From the NCBI RefSeq assembly GCF_001598455.1, contig NZ_BCYZ01000043.1:1-38282 (forward strand): 38,282 bases of DNA, written 5' to 3'. Positions 34,101 to 38,282 of the stretch are shown here, piece by piece; the first letter of the stretch is position 1; each line of letters opens with the position of its first letter. This DNA comes from Sphingomonas pruni NBRC 15498 (GTDB taxonomy: Bacteria; Pseudomonadota; Alphaproteobacteria; Sphingomonadales; Sphingomonadaceae). The notes beneath the pieces are model-generated. The model did no database searches, was not told the DNA's origin, and saw only the letters and a list, made by a program, of their open reading frames with translations. Both the position numbers and the translations under genes were made by a program.

Positions 34101-34676
34101 GAGCTTGGCGAAGAGACGGACGCCCAACTGCCCTCCATGCCGCTGAGCGAGGAGGTCGTCGCCGATTATCAGCTTACGCGCTTGTCGCTCAAAGGCCACC
34201 CGATGCAATTCCTGCGGCCGATATTCGACCGCGAGGGCGTCAAGAGTTGCGCGCAGGTGAGCAAGGCGCGCAATGGCGCGCGCGTCACCGTCGCCGGCGT
34301 GGTCCTAGTCCGCCAGCGGCCGGGTAAGGGCAACGCCATCTTCATCACGCTGGAGGATGAGACCGGCATCACCAATGCCCTGTTATGGGCCAGGGTGTTC
34401 GAAGCGCAGCGATTGCAGGTTATGGGGTCGCGATTGATGACGATCGAGGGCGAGGTCCAGCGCAGCGCGCTGAAAGAAGGAAATGTTGTCCATCTGATCG
34501 GCGCGCGAGTGATCGATCGGACCGCCGAGTTGGACCGCTTGTCGGAAGATCACGTTACGCCGCCCACCGCCCGTGCGCCGATCGATATGGCACCCGACCC
34601 GCGCTACACCGCCGACGCGCATGGCCGCCATCCCCGCAACGTGCGCATCCTGCCCAAGTCGCGCGATTTCCATTGA
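31119..34676 (+). CDS. dnaE2: Error-prone DNA polymerase DnaE2 (ImuC)
   Basis: C-family polymerase used in SOS mutagenesis and lesion bypass, 1185 residues. The N-terminal PHP domain begins FAELVAATNYSFLRGASPP, where the usual histidine after the strand is replaced by asparagine and serine, typical of DnaE2. The polymerase active site is PDIDVDFEHERR at 478-489 with Asp481 and Asp483. GRGSAANSIVCW precedes it and GSYGFPESHALSFA follows. An OB-fold near the C-terminus is recognised in ARVTVAGVVLVRQRPGKG. The tail ends ..YTADAHGRHPRNVRILPKSRDFH. Start ATG 31119, in ATGA overlap with imuB; the three genes are one SOS operon. Confidence 0.96.
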   Translation: MTGFAELVAATNYSFLRGASPPSDMVGEAINLKMRGIGIADRNSVAGVVRAHVSLREAREKWSEAWAKAKARHEADRPWEEFRPVPNLPMPDLDFRLIVGARLVFRDGTPDIVAYPATRLGWGRLTRLLTVGNRRAVKGGCLLDLADLIEHHENLLLIVLPESSFVPEEVDALPEKRRIDEGQDRGTLRLGQDEIVETNVIHFPGRPAQLLAASDGPYPNAEIVAWSREQTGDNTLEAVLSRLKRVFIDRLWLGVAMPRGGRDRRRLEQFAVIARQAGIPMLATNDALYATAEQRQLHDVVTCIRNGTNVKQAGRLLAANGERYLKAPGEMARLFDQYPQALAETERLLSRVRFTLDELRYEYPHEPVPDGWEPQAWLEHLVLEAADKRYEGNIPARARAMIEEEFALIQQQNYACYFLTVHDIVRFARTCDPPILCQGRGSAANSIVCWLLDVTSVDPVKHDLLFSRFVSEDRNEPPDIDVDFEHERREEVMQYIYRRYGRHRAGIAATIIHYRSRSTLREVGKALGMSEDVTSRLASTVWGSYSSSVEEERITQGGFTLDNPEIARLKQLVDQLLEFPRHLSQHVGGFVLTQDRLDETVPIHNAAMEDRTFIEWDKDDIDALGLMKVDVLALGMLTCIRKCFDLMRDHGLGDQSLSLDMNSEDPKVYEMLQAGNSLGVFQVESRAQMSMLPRLKPKTLYDLTVQVAIVRPGPIQGNMVHPYLRRRSGKEEWSFPEPSPPHDPKELHAILGQTFGVPLFQEQAMKLAIVAAGFTPAEANQLRRAMATFRNVGTIHQFESKMVDGMVARGYEHDFAQRCYDQIKGFGSYGFPESHALSFARLVYVSSWLKCYHPAVFACGLLNSQPMGFYAPAQIIREAQEIGRIDVRAIDVNTSHWDNSLEPGERGLALRIGLRQIDGFRKEWGMKLADTRAAGQFASIEEFAQRTGLPSRALRLLADADAWGSIGQGRRDALWEVRRTPSAQLPLFAAADARELGEETDAQLPSMPLSEEVVADYQLTRLSLKGHPMQFLRPIFDREGVKSCAQVSKARNGARVTVAGVVLVRQRPGKGNAIFITLEDETGITNALLWARVFEAQRLQVMGSRLMTIEGEVQRSALKEGNVVHLIGARVIDRTAELDRLSEDHVTPPTARAPIDMAPDPRYTADAHGRHPRNVRILPKSRDFH

Positions 34677-34758
34677 GATGCGTCCGTAACCGGCTTCACG
34701 TCTGGGCGACATTTTCACTCTGCCTCGGCTTGGCAGAATCGCGTAACGCCCGAGAGCC

Positions 34759-35301
34759 ATGATGTTCCGCGATGCACTGCCTGCCGATTTGCCGACGATC
34801 GTCGCGATGCTGGCCGAGGAACAGATTGGCGGTCGCGCCGACGACCCGTCCGAACCGCTCGATCCCGCCTATCTCGCCGCGTTCGATGCGATCGATCGCG
34901 ATCCCAATCAGCGGCTGATCGTCGCGGAGCTTGATGGCGCGATCGTCGGGACGATGCAGATGAGTTGGCTCCCCGGGCTGATCAATCGCGGCGCCTGGCG
35001 CGGCCAGATCGAAGCGGTGCGGATCGCCAAAGACAAGCGCTCGCTCGGCCTTGGCGCCGAAATGATCGCCTGGGCAGTCGACCGCTTCCGCGAGCGCGGC
35101 TGCTTCATGGCGCAGCTGACGTCGAACAACGGCCGCGTCGCCGCGCATCGTTTCTACGAACGGCTCGGCTGGAAAAAGAGCCATAGCGGGTTCAAACTCA
35201 TGCTGGAGCGACTTGAAGATAACGCTTCCCCGGCGAAGGCCGGGGCCCAGCTGCCACGGACGCCGTTGGCTGGGACGACCGACCCACTAACAACAGTATA
35301 A
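34759..35301 (+). CDS. GNAT family N-acetyltransferase with repeat-encoded C-terminus
   Basis: Predicted acetyltransferase of 180 residues. The GNAT core spans about 1-150: [11 protein letters not shown] as the beta-4 strand, then [24 protein letters not shown] with the acetyl-CoA loop R-x-x-G-L-G, and [20 protein letters not shown] as the standard end of the fold. The core should therefore end near residue 152. The last 26 residues ([20 protein letters not shown]..) are encoded by the repeat at 35223-35329, so the original stop seems to have been lost or moved. ATG 34759 is followed at once by a second ATG at 34762. It lies 82 bp after dnaE2 and may be read from the same transcript. Confidence 0.87.
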   Translation: MMFRDALPADLPTIVAMLAEEQIGGRADDPSEPLDPAYLAAFDAIDRDPNQRLIVAELDGAIVGTMQMSWLPGLINRGAWRGQIEAVRIAKDKRSLGLGAEMIAWAVDRFRERGCFMAQLTSNNGRVAAHRFYERLGWKKSHSGFKLMLERLEDNASPAKAGAQLPRTPLAGTTDPLTTV

Positions 35302-35329
35302 CTGGGCCCCGGCCTGCGCCGGGGAAGCG
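35223..35329. repeat. REPIN-like paired inverted repeat, family C
   Basis: The 28-bp arms at 35223-35250 (begins CGCTTCCCCGGCGAAGGCCG) and 35302-35329 (ends GGGGAAGCG) are inverted copies with a single difference. The spacer is 51 bp. Each arm contains CCCCGGC/GCCGGGG. The left arm and spacer encode the last 26 codons of the acetyltransferase, and its stop codon abuts the right arm. The right arm runs up to the ribosome site of the MaoC gene. Confidence 0.9.
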
Positions 35330-35338
35330 AGGATGGCA

Positions 35339-35791
35339 ATGCCAGGCAAATATTTCGACGAATGGCAGATCGGCGAGACGATCGAACACCCGTTGCGCCG
35401 CACGGTGACCGAGACCGACAATCTGTTGTGGTCGACCATGACCCACAACCCGCAGCCGCTTCACCTCGACGCCGAGGCGGCCAAGGCGAGCGAATTCGGT
35501 CGCATCCTGGTCAACGGCACTTTCACGTTCAGCCTGATGGTCGGCATCACCGTCGCCGAGACGACGATGGGCACCTTGGTCGCCAACCTGGGCTATGACA
35601 AACTGGTGATGCCCAAGCCGGTGTTCATCGGCGACACGCTGCGCGCGACCAGCGAAGTGACCGAACTCCGCGAGAGCAAGTCGCGGCCCAATGCGGGGCT
35701 GGTGACGTGGAGACATCGCATGCTCAACCAGCGTGACGAGGTGGTGTGCGAGTGTTTGCGGACAGCGTTGTTGCTGCGGCGCGCTAAATGA
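35339..35791 (+). CDS. MaoC family dehydratase
   Basis: Hot-dog-fold hydratase/dehydratase of 150 residues. The motif NPQPLHLD (N-x-x-P-x-H-x-D) lies at about residues 36-43, where the Asp and His act in enoyl-CoA hydration, and [17 protein letters not shown] is the following helix. Likely substrates are enoyl-CoA or mesaconyl-CoA type thioesters, with function inferred. The start ATG 35339 has GCGAGGA (35327-35333) at 5-nt spacing; ATG 35333 is a poorer alternative. The end of the preceding repeat supplies part of that ribosome site. A small unknown gene overlaps its stop in ATGA. Confidence 0.9.
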   Translation: MPGKYFDEWQIGETIEHPLRRTVTETDNLLWSTMTHNPQPLHLDAEAAKASEFGRILVNGTFTFSLMVGITVAETTMGTLVANLGYDKLVMPKPVFIGDTLRATSEVTELRESKSRPNAGLVTWRHRMLNQRDEVVCECLRTALLLRRAK

Positions 35792-36015
35792 CCGAAACCC
35801 ACGATCCCGGTGCTTACTTGGCAGGATATGGGGTCAGCTTGGCTACCATTTCCGAAGCGGAGCTGTTCAGCGACGGCTCGCTCTCGATGATATATGTCCA
35901 CGAGAACGGACAAAAATATCATTTGGGGGTAGAGTTTAACCCGCCCCTCGGCCGTTCTTTAGCAAATTATCTCAGAGAAAATGACGTGCAAGTCCGAGGG
36001 AAATTCAGACCGTAA
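35788..36015 (+). CDS. Small hypothetical protein
   Basis: A 75-residue protein I do not recognise. It starts in the ATGA shared with the MaoC gene and ends overlapping the convergent sufA stop by 11 bp. It has an alternating beta/alpha look ([20 protein letters not shown], then [19 protein letters not shown], then [13 protein letters not shown]), no signal and no membrane segment. Codons from about 35900 onward are visibly AT-richer than its neighbours, which may mark acquired or lightly selected DNA. Confidence 0.65.
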   Translation: MTETHDPGAYLAGYGVSLATISEAELFSDGSLSMIYVHENGQKYHLGVEFNPPLGRSLANYLRENDVQVRGKFRP

Positions 36016-36373
36016 AGCTCTCCCCGCACCCGCACGCGCCTTTGGCGTTGGGGTTCTGGAACACGAAACCGGCGGCGAAATCGTCCTCGACCCAGTCCAT
36101 CGTCGAGCCGATCAGGTACAGCACCGATGCGCCGTCGACGAAGAAAGTGCCGCCGGGCGTCTCGATCCGCTCGTCCATCGGGTTGGCGGCAGTCACGTAA
36201 TCGACCGAATAGGCCAAGCCCGAACAGCCGCGCCGCGGGGTCGACAGCTTGACGCCGATCGAGCCCTCCGGCGCCTTCGACATCAGCTCGGCCACGCGCG
36301 CCTCGGCGCGTTCGGTAAGTATTACGGCAGCGGGGCGCTGCCTCAGGGTCGTTGCCACGTCTTCACTCCTCAT
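36005..36373 (-). CDS. sufA: A-type Fe-S cluster carrier (SufA/ErpA type)
   Basis: Carrier of 122 residues that receives Fe-S clusters and hands them to target enzymes. The three cluster cysteines are present: Cys50 in RRGCSGLAY, and Cys114 and Cys116 in [10 protein letters not shown]. The sequence VILTERAEARVAEL and the FVFQNPNA end are typical. It lies downstream of sufS and sufT on the minus strand, so SufA is the natural name, though ErpA cannot be excluded. ATG 36373 directly follows the GGGAGGGGAG end of a palindromic repeat, which gives it a Shine-Dalgarno of repeat origin. The last 11 bp overlap the small convergent gene. Confidence 0.93.
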   Translation of the reverse strand: MRSEDVATTLRQRPAAVILTERAEARVAELMSKAPEGSIGVKLSTPRRGCSGLAYSVDYVTAANPMDERIETPGGTFFVDGASVLYLIGSTMDWVEDDFAAGFVFQNPNAKGACGCGESFTV

Positions 36374-36531
36374 CTCCCCTCCCGTTTACGCGCTCCGGGT
36401 CGGTTGCGCCCCCGGCGCAACCTGAACAGTCCGGGGGACTGTTCACCCGGAACGGGGTCGGGGGAGGGCATGTCTCGATCGGCTTGAAGGCGACATGCCC
36501 TCCCCTAGCCCCTCCCGCGAGCGGGAGGGGA
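36374..36531. repeat. REPIN-like repeat, family A, with branched insertion
   Basis: The right unit (36492-36531, GACATGCCCTCCCC then a CCCCTCCCGC/GCGGGAGGGG hairpin) is a normal family A unit. The left unit keeps CTCCCCTCCC (36374-36383) and GGGGGAGGG (36460-36468), but its loop has grown to about 65 bp. This insert has three stems: CCGGGT/ACCCGG enclosing GGTTGCGCC/GGCGCAACC (36402-36422) and TGAACAGTCC/GGACTGTTCA (36423-36445). The inner arms of the two units (14 bp, GGGGAGGGCATGTC and its inverse) are perfect around a 17-bp spacer. It fills the space between sufT and sufA. Confidence 0.88.
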
Positions 36532-36535
36532 ATTG

Positions 36536-37000
36536 TTACAGCATTCCCAATTCCAGCTTCGCGTCGTCCGACATCTTCTGCGGGTCCCAGGGCGGATCCC
36601 AGACCAGATTGACATCGGCCACCGCGACTCCCGGCACGCTGCCAACGCGCAGCTCAACCTCGGCCGGCATCGATTCCGCAACCGGGCAATGCGGCGTGGT
36701 CAAGGTCATCGTCACCGCGGCATGGCCCTCGTCGGTCACCTCGACATTGTAGATCAGTCCCAGGTCGTAGATGTTGACCGGGATTTCGGGGTCGTAAATC
36801 TCCTTGAGCGCCTCGATCACCGCCTCGTACAGCGCGCCACCCGGTTCGCCGCCAGATAGCGACTCCGGCTTCTGCGACAGGAAACCGGCGAGATAATCGC
36901 GCTTGCGCTCGAACGTCTCGGCGGGCGCCTCGACGCGCGCCTTGGCCGGCGCCTCGACCGACGTCACTTCTTCCACTTCGATCTTCCGTTCTTCGTTCAT
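36536..37000 (-). CDS. sufT: SUF system Fe-S assembly protein SufT (DUF59/MIP18)
   Basis: Accessory Fe-S assembly protein of 154 residues. A variable charged N-terminus (NEERKIEVEEVTSVEAPAKA, to about residue 45) precedes the DUF59 domain: VIEALKEIYDPEIPVNIYDLGLIY with the signature D-P-E-I-P-V-N-I-Y-D, then LTTPHCPVAESMP with the conserved cysteine, and VNLVWDPPWDPQKM. SufT proteins help mature Fe-S enzymes; a metal-binding detail beyond the conserved Cys and acidic residues cannot be seen. The start ATG 37000 is preferred to 37018 because AGGAA lies before it. It begins 10 bp after the sufS stop, so the genes are one operon. Confidence 0.92.
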   Translation of the reverse strand: MNEERKIEVEEVTSVEAPAKARVEAPAETFERKRDYLAGFLSQKPESLSGGEPGGALYEAVIEALKEIYDPEIPVNIYDLGLIYNVEVTDEGHAAVTMTLTTPHCPVAESMPAEVELRVGSVPGVAVADVNLVWDPPWDPQKMSDDAKLELGML

Positions 37001-37010
37001 CCGAAGATTC

Positions 37011-38276
37011 CTACCCAAAAATTCGCGTCACACGTTCGACCGCTTCGCCCAGCGCCTCGACATCGGCCATCGACGAATAGACCCCGAAGCTCGCTCGTGC
37101 CGTCGCCGGCACGCCCAGCGCCTCCATCAGCGGCTGCGCGCAATGATGCCCCGCGCGGATCGCGACCCGGCTCTCGTCCAAGATGGTGGCGACGTCGTGC
37201 GGATGCACCCCCTCGACGGCGAAACTGACGATGCCGGCGGAATCCTCCGGCCCGAACAGCCGCACCGAATTGATCCGCGACAGCCGCTCACGCGCTGCCG
37301 CCACGAGCGCTGTTTCGTGCGCGTGGATGCGCTCCAAGCCGATACTCTCGACATAATCGATCGCGGCATGGAGCCCAATCACGCCGACGATATGCGGCGT
37401 CCCCGCCTCGAACCGACCCGGCGCTGGGGCATAGGTCGTCTTGGCGAAGGTGACGCGGTCGATCATCGATCCACCGCCCTGATAAGGCGGCATCTTGTCG
37501 AGCAATTCATAGCGGCCCCACAGCACGCCGATCCCGGTCGGACCGTAGAGCTTATGCCCGGAGAAGACGTAGAAGTCGCAGCCGATCTCGGCGACGTCGA
37601 CCGGCATCCGCGGCACCGCCTGGCAGCCGTCGAGCAGGATCTTGGCGCCGACGGAATGCGCGATCTCGGTCGCGCGCTTGGCATCGAGCACCGAGCCGAG
37701 CACATTCGAGACATGCCCGAGCGCGACCAATTTGTGCGCTGGCGTGATCATCGTCGCCATCGCCTCGAGATCGATCCGCCCGTCCACGGTCAGCGGCACG
37801 GCGTCGATCTCGACCCCGATCCGCTCGGCGATCAGCTGCCACGGCACGATGTTCGAATGGTGCTCGAGCACCGACAGCAAAATGCGGTCGCCCGCCTTGA
37901 GCTGCTCCCCCGCCCAGCTATGCGCGACCAGGTTGATCGCCTCGGTCGCACCGCGGACGAAGACGATTTCCTCGGGCTTGCCGTTGATGAACTCCGCGAC
38001 GCGCTTGCGCGCCGCTTCATAAGCGAGCGTCATGTCGGCCGAGCGCTGGTACACGCCGCGATGCACCGCGGCATAGTCCTGGGCATAACCGCGCTCGATC
38101 GCGTCGATCACCATGCGCGGTTTTTGCGCAGAGACGGCACTATCGAGATAATGCCAGCCGTTGGGGATCGCCGGGAAATCCGCGACCACGTCGAGGGGCC
38201 GCAAATTCCCTCTCCCCTTGGGAGAGGGAGGGAGGCGCGAAGCGCCTGAAGGGTGAGGGTCGACAACAGTATCCAT
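37011..38276 (-). CDS. sufS: Cysteine desulfurase SufS
   Basis: PLP enzyme that takes sulfur from cysteine for Fe-S cluster assembly (type II, SufS). With ATG 38276 it has 421 residues. The PLP lysine is Lys242 in FSGHKLYG, the His of LEHHSNIVPW stacks on the ring, and the persulfide cysteine is Cys379 in RAGHHCAQP. Normal SufS proteins begin shortly before LDVVADFPAIPNGWHYLDS. Here about 28 residues precede it, of which residues 6-23 are encoded by a palindromic repeat (38208-38259). An in-frame TTG at about residue 25 would give the usual length, so the real start is uncertain. Further suf genes probably lie just off the right edge. Confidence 0.94.
   Translation of the reverse strand: MDTVVDPHPSGASRLPPSPKGRGNLRPLDVVADFPAIPNGWHYLDSAVSAQKPRMVIDAIERGYAQDYAAVHRGVYQRSADMTLAYEAARKRVAEFINGKPEEIVFVRGATEAINLVAHSWAGEQLKAGDRILLSVLEHHSNIVPWQLIAERIGVEIDAVPLTVDGRIDLEAMATMITPAHKLVALGHVSNVLGSVLDAKRATEIAHSVGAKILLDGCQAVPRMPVDVAEIGCDFYVFSGHKLYGPTGIGVLWGRYELLDKMPPYQGGGSMIDRVTFAKTTYAPAPGRFEAGTPHIVGVIGLHAAIDYVESIGLERIHAHETALVAAARERLSRINSVRLFGPEDSAGIVSFAVEGVHPHDVATILDESRVAIRAGHHCAQPLMEALGVPATARASFGVYSSMADVEALGEAVERVTRIFG
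38208..38259. repeat. Single palindromic repeat inside sufS 5' end
   Basis: CCCTCTCCC (38208-38216) pairs with GGGAGAGGG (38220-38228) around CTT. AGGCGC (38233-38238) pairs with GCGCCT (38242-38247) around GAA, and GGGTGAGGG closes the unit. This two-hairpin form is a common dispersed unit in proteobacteria. It lies within the reading frame upstream of the conserved SufS N-terminus. Confidence 0.85.
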
Positions 38277-38282
38277 TTACCT

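Noticed and set aside
36423..36445. GAACAGTCC...GGACTGTTC as a LexA or other SOS box
   Set aside because: Does not fit GAAC-N7-GAAC, and lies in the loop of a repeat unit far from any SOS gene.
1..38282. CRISPR array, insertion sequence or prophage
   Set aside because: No regularly spaced direct repeats, transposase, integrase or phage structural genes were found; the palindromic repeats are paired inverted units.

Overview
The window is a GC-rich, gene-dense stretch of chromosome, most likely from an alphaproteobacterium of the Sphingomonas type. The order-level placement is an inference from several signs. An imuA-imuB-dnaE2 mutagenesis cassette sits behind a GAAC-N7-GAAC LexA box of the alphaproteobacterial form. 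A UrcA-family secreted protein, a SufT-SufA arm of the SUF system, purS-purQ as separate genes and many short C/G-rich palindromic intergenic repeats are also present. There is no prophage, insertion sequence, CRISPR array, rRNA or plasmid function. One tRNA, Arg(UCU), is present.

Layout. 1-3.7 kb: folB (minus), then a GNAT acetyltransferase and a tightly coupled DUF1285 / CoA-type Nudix / CCA-adding enzyme series (plus). 3.7-9.6 kb (minus): a PAS-like/GGDEF/EAL cyclic-di-GMP enzyme, parC and a CBS-domain ClC channel. 9.6-10.7 kb (plus): a MarR regulator divergent from the ClC gene, sharing a 25-bp palindrome with it, followed by two small genes behind a second 25-bp palindrome. 10.8-14.8 kb: a secreted short-repeat protein, two related GcvA-type LysR regulators on either side of an alpha/beta hydrolase, a 61-aa protein with its own terminator, and a UrcA-family protein. 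15-17 kb: purC, purS and purQ, interrupted by a 49-aa membrane protein on the opposite strand. 17-21.6 kb: a queuosine-precursor transporter, tRNA-Arg, an M1 aminopeptidase, a cysteine-synthase-fold PLP enzyme and two small unknowns. 21.6-26 kb (minus): thiolase, SDR, alpha-methylacyl-CoA racemase and an FMN 2-hydroxyacid oxidase, divergent from malate synthase G (26.1-28.2 kb). 28.4-34.7 kb: a small secreted protein and the SOS mutagenesis cassette. 34.7-38.3 kb: GNAT, MaoC hydratase, a small unknown, and sufS-sufT-sufA on the minus strand, running off the right end.

How it works together. Most of the window is housekeeping: folate, purine, tRNA end maturation, topoisomerase IV and Fe-S assembly. 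The minus-strand block at 21.6-26 kb looks like branched or 2-hydroxy acyl-CoA breakdown yielding acetyl-CoA. Malate synthase G, transcribed the other way from the same intergenic region, would consume acetyl-CoA and glyoxylate.

The most distinctive signals are regulatory and structural. They are the paired palindromes of the ClC-MarR locus, the imuA LexA box lying on the -10 with a predicted leaderless start, and a set of paired inverted (REPIN-like) repeats. Repeat sequence forms the C-terminus of two proteins, the N-terminus of SufS and the ribosome binding site of sufA. I did not see a convincing wholly new multi-gene system. The best candidates for new biology are the ClC-MarR locus, the QWK/QIK repeat protein and the repeat-derived gene ends.
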